Of a stretch of DNA of 12,457 nucleotides, positions 1 to 6,078 are shown in pieces. A program made the position numbers and the translations under genes. Source of the DNA: DATGEP01 sp035310125 (lineage in GTDB: Bacteria; Chloroflexota; Ktedonobacteria; Ktedonobacterales; JADMIN01); NCBI GenBank assembly GCA_035310125.1, contig DATGEP010000209.1:1-12457 (forward strand), in the 5' to 3' direction. Below the pieces are notes generated by a model that saw nothing but the letters and a program-made list of their open reading frames with translations, made no database searches and had not been told where the DNA came from. The number at the start of each line of letters is the position of its first letter. Position 1 is the first letter of the stretch.

Positions 1-2
1 CT

Positions 3-68
3 GACATCGCCTGGCCGAGCGCAGAAGAACTCACCAGGAAGCGCCCAAAAGAAAAGCCCGCGGCGTAA
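3..68 (+). CDS. C-terminal end of an unidentified gene (partial)
   Basis: An open frame enters from the left edge of the window and ends at TAA (66-68), giving 21 residues that read DIAWPSAEELTRKRPKEKPA and a final Ala. Third codon positions are mostly G or C, as in the genes that follow. The basic, Lys/Arg/Pro-rich tail looks like a normal disordered protein C-terminus. It is too short to assign a family. It lies on the same strand as dinD, about 140 bp before the preferred dinD start, so both could be in one transcription unit. That the frame is real is an inference from the absence of stops and from codon composition only. Confidence 0.4.
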   Translation, partial: DIAWPSAEELTRKRPKEKPAA

Positions 69-210
69 ATAACCAGGCGGGCGAGAAACTGTGAGCGTTA
101 GTCCGCCAAGACGAGAACGCTTCCAGTCACAGCTATTGTACATGAGCACCAGCGCTGACGCAAATCGAGAGATAGGCGCCACTACGAAACAGGAAAGGCG
201 AGGCATACGC

Positions 211-1116
211 ATGCCAAATAAGCCAGGCAAGCCATCCCCGCGCATCTCGCCGTTCGAGGCGATCCGTCACGTGGAAGAAGATACCGGCATAGAGTATTGG
301 AGCGCTCGCGAGTTGGCGCGAGAGCTGGGCTATACCGAATATGGCAAGTTCCGCAACACGATTGCGAAGGCTGAAGAAGCTTGCGAGCAGAGTGGATATG
401 CCGTCGCGGATCATTTCGCCCATGTGAGCGATATGATCACGGTCGGCAAGGGGGCGCGTCGGCGGGTCGAGGATGTACACCTGTCCCGCTATGCCTGCTA
501 TCTCGTGGTGCAGAACGCCGATCCCGAAAAGCCACAAGTGGCCCTCGGACAGACCTACTTCGCGGTTCAGACGCGCCGGCAGGAGATCTCCGACGCCGAT
601 GAAGAGCGACGCTTACGTATCGAGGAGCGTGCAAAGACTCTGGAGCACAACCGCGAACTGGCCGCTCAGGCGCGCCTGGCAGGACACCTGACGCCGCACG
701 ATTTTGCCATCTTCCAGGATCACGGCTATCGGGGCCTCTACAACGGGGAAACGGCGCGCGACATTCACGCGCGAAAGGGCCTCAAGCGCGGTCAGCAAAT
801 CCTCGACTGGATGGGCAGCACCGAGCTTGCCGCCAACAGCTTTCGTGCCGCGCTTGCCCGCGAGATGCTCGCCCGCGACACCGTGAGCGAGAAAGAGGCT
901 GCCAACGAGACACATCACCGTGCTGGCAAGTTAGTGCGGCAGACGATGGCGGAGGCAAGCGTGCCGATGCCCGAGGACTTGCCGACGCCGGAGAAGAGTT
1001 ACCAGCAGATCAAGCACCAGGCGGAGAGACAGGCACAGATCGAGGCAGAAGACCGCGCAGGGCTGTGGGGATCGCTCTCATTGCAGGAGCTAGAGCGCCC
1101 AGAAGGGGGTGAATGA
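211..1116 (+). CDS. dinD: DNA damage-inducible protein D (DinD)
   Basis: The 301-residue product resembles E. coli DinD (about 274 residues) along nearly its whole length. I recognise the BRO/KilA-N-like N-terminal part (residues 28-60, YWSARELARELGYTEYGKF), the block LSRYACYLVVQNADPEKP (91-108) followed by GQTYFAVQTRRQE, then DFAIFQDHGYRGLY (164-177), KGLKRGQQILDWMGSTELAAN (189-209) and the tail MPEDLPTPEKS. In E. coli, DinD is SOS-induced and acts on RecA filaments to block strand exchange; that role is family knowledge and not shown here. ATG 211 is chosen because a GGCGAGG stretch lies about 7 bases upstream and the conserved part begins just after it. The frame stays open upstream to a GTG at 91 and an ATG at 142, but those extra residues look non-conserved. 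I found no LexA operator of either common type upstream, so SOS control is unproven here. The gene ends in ATGA overlap with the next small ORF. Confidence 0.93.
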   Translation: MPNKPGKPSPRISPFEAIRHVEEDTGIEYWSARELARELGYTEYGKFRNTIAKAEEACEQSGYAVADHFAHVSDMITVGKGARRRVEDVHLSRYACYLVVQNADPEKPQVALGQTYFAVQTRRQEISDADEERRLRIEERAKTLEHNRELAAQARLAGHLTPHDFAIFQDHGYRGLYNGETARDIHARKGLKRGQQILDWMGSTELAANSFRAALAREMLARDTVSEKEAANETHHRAGKLVRQTMAEASVPMPEDLPTPEKSYQQIKHQAERQAQIEAEDRAGLWGSLSLQELERPEGGE

Positions 1117-1331
1117 TGGCCGAGCAGGAAGATGTGGACACCCTATTGCGCGAGGTGGGCAGCGCTGCCCACCTCGCGAGAGTGCCAACACGCCCTCCAC
1201 AGTTCTACTGGTGCGACAGGTACCAGTCGTAGCAGATCATGGAGACGCTGGAGGACGGCACGAAAGAATGCATCGTCTGCCGGCTGCGGAACGAGCTGCA
1301 ATTGGGAGAGTTGGATGGCCCCGCATGCTAG
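1113..1331 (+). pseudogene. Small ORF behind dinD, interrupted by an in-frame TAG
   Basis: ATG ATG at 1113-1118 overlaps the dinD stop (ATGA), with AGAAGGGGGTG just before it as a ribosome site, so it is placed like a translationally coupled gene. The first section is 39 codons (begins MMAEQEDVDTLLREVGSAAH, ends QFYWCDRYQS) and stops at TAG 1230-1232. The same frame then stays open for another 32 codons (QIMETLEDGTKECIVCRLRN and on) to TAG 1329-1331. The part after the stop has coding character, including a CxxC pair. I read it as one small protein of about 71 residues broken by a nonsense codon. Other possibilities are amber read-through, an error, or that only the first 39 codons are used. 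I do not recognise the family; Cys residues at WCD and CIVC might bind metal. The final stop overlaps the convergent amidohydrolase stop. Confidence 0.45.
1149..1178. repeat. Perfect 30-bp palindrome inside the small ORF
   Basis: CGCGAGGTGGGCAGC (1149-1163) is followed immediately by its exact reverse complement (1164-1178), with no spacer and no mismatch. In RNA it would fold as a 13-bp GC-rich stem with a GCGC tetraloop. No T-run follows on either strand, so it is not a standard intrinsic terminator. It lies about 35 bp past the dinD stop, in the coding frame of the interrupted ORF. It could attenuate or stabilise the dinD transcript, or bind a dimeric protein; neither role can be decided from sequence. 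Confidence 0.8.
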
Positions 1332-2518
1332 TGACTGAGGAAGTCAAGCGTCGCGCGCGCCAGCACCTCCACGCCGATTGGTAGCGCATCCTCATCGAGA
1401 TTGAAGCGAGCGCTATGGTGCGGTGCGGTGATGCCCTTCTCCGCGTTCCCAGCGCCGGCAAGGAAGTAGCAGCCCGGCACAGCTTCCAGAAAGAGCGCCA
1501 TATCGTCGCTCACTGACTGGCGCTGATCGCCCGCGGGGATATGCTCGGTTCCCACCGTTGCCTCGGCGGCGCGGCGCACCAGCTCCGTCATGCCAGCATC
1601 GTTGACACAGGCGGGGCAGCCGCGAATGACTTCCAGGTGCGCCTCGGCGCGCAGACTTGCCGCGACGCCACTCGCAATCTCGCCGATGCGGCGCAGCAGG
1701 AGCTCGCGGTCGGTGGTATCATAGGCGCGCACGGTACCGCGCAGCTCCACCTCGTCGGCCACCACATTGTAGGCCGTGCCTCCGGCGATCTTCCCGAAGG
1801 TGACGACAGCAGGATGAAATGGCGACACCTCGCGGCTCAGCAGCGTCTGCGACGCGACGACGATCTGTGCCGCCGCGACGATGGGGTCTACGTTGAGATG
1901 CGGCATAGCGCCGTGGCCACCGCGCCCACGCACCCTCAGCACGATCTCGTCGGCACTGGCGAAGAATGGCCCCGCCTGCACCACGACATTGCCTACCGGC
2001 GTTGGACTCCAGATGTGCAGCCCGATCACGGCGTCCACATCGGGGTTCTTCATCACGCCGTCGGCAATCATCGGCTCCGCGCCGCCAATCCGCTCCTCCG
2101 CTGGTTGAAAAGCGAATTTGACGGTGCCGTGAAGCTGGTCGCGCCGCGCGGCGAGCAGGTCCGCCAGCGTCAGCGCGATGGCAATGTGACCGTCGTGCCC
2201 ACAGGCGTGCATCTTGCCCGGCGTCTCGGACTTGTACGCCACGGCGGTGGCTTCGGTAATGGGCAGCGCGTCAATATCCGCGCGCACCAGCAGCGTCCGC
2301 CCGCCCTCACCCGCCGTCCCACGTAGCAGCCCCACCACGCCAGTGCCGCCAACACCCTCGGTCACGTCCAGACCAGCGCGGCGCAGGTGGTCCGCGATCA
2401 CCGCCGCCGTCTCGTGCTCCTCGAATGCCAGCTCCGGCCGCCGGTGAAAGAAGCGGCGCAGCTCCACCAACGATTCGCGCCGCTGAGCAATATCCGTCTT
2501 CAAGTCGTCGTGAGGCAT
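1328..2518 (-). CDS. M20-family metal-dependent amidohydrolase (hippurate / N-acyl-amino acid hydrolase type)
   Basis: This 396-residue protein has the length and full motif set of M20D amidohydrolases, which cleave N-acyl or carbamoyl groups from amino acids in the cytoplasm using two metal ions. Visible motifs are RADIDALP (79-86), HACGHDGH (104-111, with C106 and H108 as metal ligands), the QPAEE pair with catalytic E141 and ligand E142, GLHIW (H168), GGHGAMPH in the dimerisation domain (200-207), SDDMA (338-342) and the last ligand His in APHHSARFN (365-373). All predicted metal ligands are present, so it is probably active. The substrate cannot be told. The start has GAGGG nine bases upstream, and an in-frame TAG shortly before it rules out a much longer protein. 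A candidate promoter and a small overlapping ORF precede it. Its stop overlaps that of the small ORF behind dinD, so the two units converge with no space for a terminator. Confidence 0.93.
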   Translation of the reverse strand: MPHDDLKTDIAQRRESLVELRRFFHRRPELAFEEHETAAVIADHLRRAGLDVTEGVGGTGVVGLLRGTAGEGGRTLLVRADIDALPITEATAVAYKSETPGKMHACGHDGHIAIALTLADLLAARRDQLHGTVKFAFQPAEERIGGAEPMIADGVMKNPDVDAVIGLHIWSPTPVGNVVVQAGPFFASADEIVLRVRGRGGHGAMPHLNVDPIVAAAQIVVASQTLLSREVSPFHPAVVTFGKIAGGTAYNVVADEVELRGTVRAYDTTDRELLLRRIGEIASGVAASLRAEAHLEVIRGCPACVNDAGMTELVRRAAEATVGTEHIPAGDQRQSVSDDMALFLEAVPGCYFLAGAGNAEKGITAPHHSARFNLDEDALPIGVEVLARATLDFLSH

Positions 2519-2703
2519 ACGATATGTCCCTCTCTAGTTGCTCTCATCGTGGTCCGGGAGGTCGCAGAGTAAGCATAGCGCAGCGCGAGCCCTTGGGTTA
2601 AGGCTTGCTGCAAAGCCGCGTACACCTTCCTGGCGCCTGGCGTCGCTCCGTACGTGGCGCTGGGCTTTGCGTGCGTCACTGATGCGATGGGTGCGAGCAT
2701 CAT
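2500..2703 (-). CDS. Candidate small leader ORF overlapping the amidohydrolase start
   Basis: The frame starts with a double ATG (2703-2698), has AAGGAG six bases upstream, and codes for 67 residues (MMLAPIASVTHAKPSATYGA and on, with VYAALQQALTQGLALRYAY in the middle). It ends at 2500, 19 bp inside the amidohydrolase gene in another frame. A TATACT box lies about 35 bp upstream of its start, which suggests that the amidohydrolase mRNA contains this ORF first. The arrangement would couple translation of the two. I do not recognise the product and it has no clear membrane segment. It may be a leader peptide or only a chance frame in a GC-rich 5' region; an in-frame ATG at 2721 is an alternative start. 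Confidence 0.35.
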   Translation of the reverse strand: MMLAPIASVTHAKPSATYGATPGARKVYAALQQALTQGLALRYAYSATSRTTMRATREGHIVCLTTT

Positions 2704-2827
2704 GGGGCTCTCCTTGCGCATTTTCTTCTCTGTCCAGTATAGAACGAAGCAGTACATCGCTACGGAATGCGTGGGCAACCTGCATGCGCGGGCAGGAGCG
2801 CAGACAAAATGGAGGAGGCATCCAGCG
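2519..2827. other. Divergent intergenic region between amidohydrolase and SAM-binding protein
   Basis: This 309-bp stretch separates two divergent starts. It holds the TATACT box, the candidate small ORF on the minus strand, and the GGAGGAGG ribosome site of the plus-strand gene at 2811-2818. I see no RNA gene, terminator or long repeat in it. Confidence 0.6.
2736..2741 (-). promoter_or_regulatory. Candidate -10 box for the amidohydrolase unit
   Basis: On the minus strand this reads TATACT, five of six matches to the sigma70 -10 consensus, about 33 bases upstream of the small leader ORF. I see no convincing -35 box at 16-18 bp. The same bases on the plus strand read as part of TATAGA, with TTGCGC 18 bp upstream, a weak candidate for the divergent spermidine-synthase-like gene. 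Confidence 0.35.
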
Positions 2828-3511
2828 GTGCCTAAGAAGCGGCGGCGCGGACAGACACGGCGGCTGCCCGTGCGCACAGCGCCGCGCGAACACTGGGGTG
2901 TCGCGCTCGAAGTTGGCGGCGTGGTGCAGTCCGTCACCGTGCCCGATGAGGCGGCATCCCCGGACGACGACGGCGAGCCGCGACCAGGGCCGGGCGGCGG
3001 CTACTGGGGACTGATGCTGCCGCCAGGATGCCCGCGGCGCGCGCTGCTCCTGGGTCTGGGTGGCGGCACAGTGGCAAAGCTGCTGGCGCGGCGCTGCCCC
3101 GACGTGGCGATGGTGGGCGTGGAGCGCGACGTGGAGGTGATTGCCCTGGCGCGAAGCGAGTTCGGACTGGACGGTCTCAGCCACCTCACCATCGTGGAAG
3201 CGGACGCTTTCGCCTGGGTGGCGGAGCATGCACCAGGCGCACCTGACGCGCCGGGCGCCTTCGATCTCATCTGCCTGGACCTCTTCGAGGCGGGGCGACT
3301 GACGCTTGGGACGCTGGCGACGCCCTTCCTGCGGCAGCTCGCGCTCCTCCTGGCGCCGGAAGGAACGCTCACGGTCAATCTGATGGTGACGGCGCGCACG
3401 CCCGACCAGCTCCACCGGCTGCGGCGCGTCTTCGCGCTGCGGCGCGAGCTGCGGCTGCGCGGCAACCTGGTGGCGCATGCGACGCCGCTCTCAATAGTTC
3501 CTGATGAATAG
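2828..3511 (+). CDS. Spermidine-synthase-like SAM-binding protein
   Basis: The 227-residue product has a Rossmann SAM-binding core of the spermidine synthase / class I methyltransferase type: motif I LLLGLGGGTVAKLL (73-86), an acidic residue at the end of strand 2 in VGVERD (E99), EADAF (124-128) and FDLICLDLFE (145-154). The short N-terminal part (HWGVALEVGGVVQSV) looks like the reduced beta-strand region of spermidine-synthase-like proteins. The usual GGGDGG and following Asp residues of true polyamine synthases are not clear, so the substrate is open: aminopropyl transfer or methyl transfer. GTG 2828 is chosen because GGAGGAGG lies nine bases before it; the frame remains open further upstream but without such a site. 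The gene is divergent from the amidohydrolase, and its last 21 bp overlap the convergent DNA methyltransferase gene. Confidence 0.8.
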   Translation: MPKKRRRGQTRRLPVRTAPREHWGVALEVGGVVQSVTVPDEAASPDDDGEPRPGPGGGYWGLMLPPGCPRRALLLGLGGGTVAKLLARRCPDVAMVGVERDVEVIALARSEFGLDGLSHLTIVEADAFAWVAEHAPGAPDAPGAFDLICLDLFEAGRLTLGTLATPFLRQLALLLAPEGTLTVNLMVTARTPDQLHRLRRVFALRRELRLRGNLVAHATPLSIVPDE

Positions 3512-4672
3512 ATGCTCGGCCTCGCGATTGTTCCGATCCTGGAAGCTGACAAGATAGCGCTTGCCCGCCATGGAGATGCGCAGGCCGGCGTTGCCGTACA
3601 GGCGACGAATGAGCGGCGTATCTTTGATGACAAGCAGAAAGCGCGCCGGACACTCGCGCAAGAGATACGCGGCCAGCCGCTCATGATCGGCGGGTCCGAA
3701 TTCGTGACGCGCGTAGGTGCTGAACTCGCTGTCATACGGTGGATCGAGGAAGAGAAAATCCTCCGGCGCGGGCGGGTGTGCGCGCAGAAATTCGGCGAAG
3801 TCGAGGCTGGTAAGCGTGGCCGAGCCGAGCAGGTCGCGCACCTCCAGCGAGCGCAGGTGAGCGACTTTGCGGGCGAGACCTTTGCGGTTGTAGGAGATAC
3901 CGCCGTACGGGACATTGAGCGCGCCGCGCCGGTTGTAACGGAACATCGAGGCGTAGGCGTTTTCACGGACGAAGTAAAACAGCGCCGCGGCGACCCCAGC
4001 AGGCACCGCGAGCAGAGCGGCGCTGTTGAGCAGATGACGCACGTGCATGTAGTACGCGCTCTTGAGCGCGGCTTCGAGATTGGCCGTGACATCGGTGGAC
4101 GGCAACGCCCCCTTGCGCTGCCCGATAGCACGCATGCGCCGTGTCTTTGAGAGCAGATTGCGCTCGATCTGGGCGCGCACGTGGTCCGCGAGCTGGTCAC
4201 TGTTGGGCAGCGGGCCGGCGCAGAGCGCGGCGAGCGTCGCGGCATGCTCGGCAATGAACCGGGCTACCGCTGCTCGCAGCTCCCCTCCACTATCCGGTTC
4301 AGCGATAGAGACCGCATACGCGGCGGAGAGCGGCGCAAGCCCATCCTCGGCCAGCGCGGTTAGGCGCTTCCAATCCCGCAGCAGCGTATCGAGCGCGGCA
4401 AAAAAGACCGGCTCCCCCGCTGCGACGGCGCGATAGAGCGCGATCAGCTCTGGCGAGCGGTCGTTCAGGTAGGCGTTGGCGGGCCGCAAGGCGAAGAAGA
4501 CGGCGCCGCCTCCGGCGAACGGCTCGTAGTAGCGCGCGAACGGCGGTACCATCGGCAGGATCGTGCGCAGCTCGCGCTCCTTGCCACCGGCCCACTTCAG
4601 CAGGGGCGCGAGCGGTGGCAGCGCGCGAAAATTGGGGTCCTGTGCTGGTGAAGGGCGAGCCGGTTGCGCCAT
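3491..4672 (-). CDS. D12-class adenine-N6 DNA methyltransferase (Dam / M.EcoRV type)
   Basis: The enzyme would move a methyl group from SAM to adenine in a short DNA site. Motif X, PLLKWAGGKEREL (23-35), and motif I, YYEPFAGGGAVFFAL (48-62), bind SAM. MFRYNRRGALNVPYGG (243-258) matches the conserved Dam-family block, and DPPYDSEF (310-317) is catalytic motif IV, so the order is that of alpha-class D12 enzymes. At 393 residues it is about 110 longer than E. coli Dam; the extra length lies mainly between motif I and the FRYN block, where the target recognition domain sits, so the recognition site cannot be guessed. ATG 4672 has GGAG five bases upstream. No restriction endonuclease gene is adjacent, so it looks like an orphan methylase, though a partner outside the window is possible. 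The C-terminus overlaps the convergent neighbour by 21 bp. Confidence 0.93.
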   Translation of the reverse strand: MAQPARPSPAQDPNFRALPPLAPLLKWAGGKERELRTILPMVPPFARYYEPFAGGGAVFFALRPANAYLNDRSPELIALYRAVAAGEPVFFAALDTLLRDWKRLTALAEDGLAPLSAAYAVSIAEPDSGGELRAAVARFIAEHAATLAALCAGPLPNSDQLADHVRAQIERNLLSKTRRMRAIGQRKGALPSTDVTANLEAALKSAYYMHVRHLLNSAALLAVPAGVAAALFYFVRENAYASMFRYNRRGALNVPYGGISYNRKGLARKVAHLRSLEVRDLLGSATLTSLDFAEFLRAHPPAPEDFLFLDPPYDSEFSTYARHEFGPADHERLAAYLLRECPARFLLVIKDTPLIRRLYGNAGLRISMAGKRYLVSFQDRNNREAEHLFIRNY

Positions 4673-4760
4673 ACGTTCTCCGAAGCGGCGATACCAATCA
4701 CCCTTACTCTACCGGCAGAGCAGCGCCCGCGACAAGATGGATGGCTGTGCTGTACGCTGA

Positions 4761-4769
4761 TGATACAAT
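4761..4769 (+). promoter_or_regulatory. Extended -10 promoter element for the nitrilase-family gene
   Basis: TGATACAAT fits the extended -10 pattern TGnTATAAT with one mismatch and lies about 37 bases before the ATG at 4806. No good -35 box is found at the usual distance, which extended -10 promoters can do without. Sigma70-type recognition is assumed. Confidence 0.45.
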
Positions 4770-4805
4770 AGCGCGCGAGCGACATGGTACGAGAGGAGGC
4801 GCCAT

Positions 4806-5678
4806 ATGCGGCTACGTGTGGCTGCGGTGCAGCTCAATTCGGGCGACGACAAGACGGCAAATCTGGCGGAAGCGGAGGCGGCCATTATCCATGCGGCGGA
4901 GGCAGGGGCGCGGATGGTTGTGCTGCCGGAGCTATGGACCTACCTGGGACCTGCCAGTGGCAACCGCGCGAACGCCGAGCCGGTGCCTGGTCCCGCGACG
5001 ATGCGGCTGGCGGCGCTGGCCTACCGTCACTCACTGATTCTGCACGGTGGCAGTCTGCTGGAGCTGCCCGACGACGCTCCCGACGACGCCCGACCCTACA
5101 ATACCGCTGTCCTCTTCGACGCCAATGGCCGCCAGATCGCGACCTATCGCAAAATCCATCTCTTCGATGCCGCCCCGCGCGACGAGGCGCCGCCATATCA
5201 GGAGTCCGCGACGATGTCAGCGGGCGACACAGTGGTGACCGCGGAAGTTGGCGGCCTGCGGTTGGGGCTGGCGACCTGCTACGATCTCCGTTTCCCGGAG
5301 CTATTCCGCGCGCTGACACTCCTTGGCGCGCAGGTGCTCCCGCTCCCGGCGGCGTTCACCCGCGAGACCGGGCGCGACCACTGGGAGCCGCTGATCCGCG
5401 CGCGCGCCATCGAGAATGGCTGCTACATCATTGCCGCCGCGCAGGTCGGCACGCATCCGCCCAGGCGCGTAACCCACGGCCACAGCATGATCGTTGACCC
5501 CTGGGGCAAAGTGCTGGCGGAGGCGGATGGCGAGACGCCATGTATCATCACGGCAGAGGTAGATACCGCGCGTATAACCGACGTGCGCCGTCGCATCCCC
5601 GCCCTCGCGAATCGCCGCCCAGAGGTGTATCGCCGTGCGCTCAGCGTGACGGTCGCGGCGAACGAAGAAACGCGGTGA
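4806..5678 (+). CDS. Carbon-nitrogen hydrolase of the Nit (nitrilase superfamily) type
   Basis: The 290-residue protein carries the Glu-Lys-Cys catalytic triad of the nitrilase superfamily: E42 in MVVLPELW, K116 in YRKIHLFD and C158 in ATCYDLRFPELFR. GHSMIVDPWG (225-234) and the closing RRRIPALANRRPEVY segment resemble Nit1/Nit2-like proteins, in which family members act as omega-amidases or as deaminated glutathione amidases that repair a misformed metabolite. That reaction is the best guess; another small amide substrate is possible. Length is normal and all key residues are present. The start has GAGAGGAGG eight bases upstream and an extended -10 promoter before that. The gene is divergent from the DNA methyltransferase and ends in a GTGA overlap with a small possible ORF. 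Confidence 0.93.
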   Translation: MRLRVAAVQLNSGDDKTANLAEAEAAIIHAAEAGARMVVLPELWTYLGPASGNRANAEPVPGPATMRLAALAYRHSLILHGGSLLELPDDAPDDARPYNTAVLFDANGRQIATYRKIHLFDAAPRDEAPPYQESATMSAGDTVVTAEVGGLRLGLATCYDLRFPELFRALTLLGAQVLPLPAAFTRETGRDHWEPLIRARAIENGCYIIAAAQVGTHPPRRVTHGHSMIVDPWGKVLAEADGETPCIITAEVDTARITDVRRRIPALANRRPEVYRRALSVTVAANEETR

Positions 5679-5821
5679 ATCGCGAAGGACCGTTATGGGA
5701 CGAGCCCATCATGCAAGAGATCGAGTGGCGCAAAGTCTACTCCGCTCGTCCATATGCCCCTCGTCAGTGCAAGGTGGCGCCGACCTATCTCCAACTTCCG
5801 CTCGTGGCCGGAGCGCACTAA
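5675..5821 (+). CDS. Possible small ORF overlapping the nitrilase stop
   Basis: A GTG at 5675 overlaps the TGA of the upstream gene (GTGA). The frame runs 48 codons to TAA at 5819-5821 (begins with NREGPLWDEPIMQEIEWRKV after the start). The DEPI-x2-EI pattern is faintly like the start of short proteins found next to toxin-antitoxin genes, but the rest does not continue that way. The ribosome site is weak (AAGAAA). It may be a decayed gene remnant or chance. An internal ATG at 5711 could also start it. Confidence 0.25.
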   Translation: MNREGPLWDEPIMQEIEWRKVYSARPYAPRQCKVAPTYLQLPLVAGAH

Positions 5822-6078
5822 AGCGAACGCCGAGCAGGAAAATGATCACCATCGAGCACCTCACCCAGAATGACGTACTCATGCGTCACGACGTGCCGCA
5901 AGGCCTCGGTATTCACCGCACCCGCGCGGCGGCGTACGCAATCCCTAATCCCACCGCGCTGAGAAGAAATCCCCAGGCCAGCATACGCACCCTCCCCGCC
6001 AGTCCTTGGACCGTGCCGCATAATCCGGCGCGCCGCACCTATCGTCTCGTCACTGCTCCACCGGCGCTCTCGTAGTAT
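5679..6078. other. About 400 bp without a confident gene
   Basis: Between the nitrilase-type gene and the end of the glycosidase gene I find only weak coding candidates: the small plus-strand ORF ending at 5821, and on the minus strand a 41-codon frame (6038-5913, GTG start) whose last 23 codons from ATG 5984 form a hydrophobic stretch. A short hairpin ATGGG/CCCAT (5695-5709) lacks a T-run. No terminator or RNA gene is visible. Confidence 0.55.
5913..5984 (-). CDS. Candidate 23-residue membrane micropeptide
   Basis: On the minus strand ATG 5984 has GGGGAGGG five bases upstream. The 23 codons contain the hydrophobic run LAWGFLLSAVGLGIAYAAA followed by RVR, which has the form of a single membrane helix with positive charges at the inner end. 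It lies about 95 bp downstream of the GH1 gene on the same strand and could be co-transcribed. The support is a good ribosome site plus hydrophobicity only. It could equally be chance in GC-rich DNA; the frame is open back to GTG 6038. Confidence 0.2.
   Translation of the reverse strand: MLAWGFLLSAVGLGIAYAAARVR

Noticed and set aside
91..210. Longer dinD start at GTG 91 or ATG 142
   Set aside because: The extra N-terminal residues do not resemble DinD, and the ribosome site fits ATG 211 better.
91..210. LexA operator upstream of dinD
   Set aside because: I looked for CTGT-N8-ACAG and GAAC-N4-GTTC patterns. There is a half-site-like GAAC at 115 but no matching second half.
1541..2326. Long plus-strand frame (261 codons) opposite the amidohydrolase
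   Set aside because: It is the antisense shadow of a gene whose complete catalytic motifs are on the other strand.
2534..4254. Long minus-strand frames opposite and out of frame with the SAM-binding protein and methylase
   Set aside because: Low-complexity Arg/Ser/Pro-rich translations typical of wrong frames in GC-rich DNA; the motif-bearing frames explain the region.
5695..5709. Hairpin ATGGG/CCCAT after the nitrilase-type gene as terminator
   Set aside because: Only five base pairs and no T-run follows.
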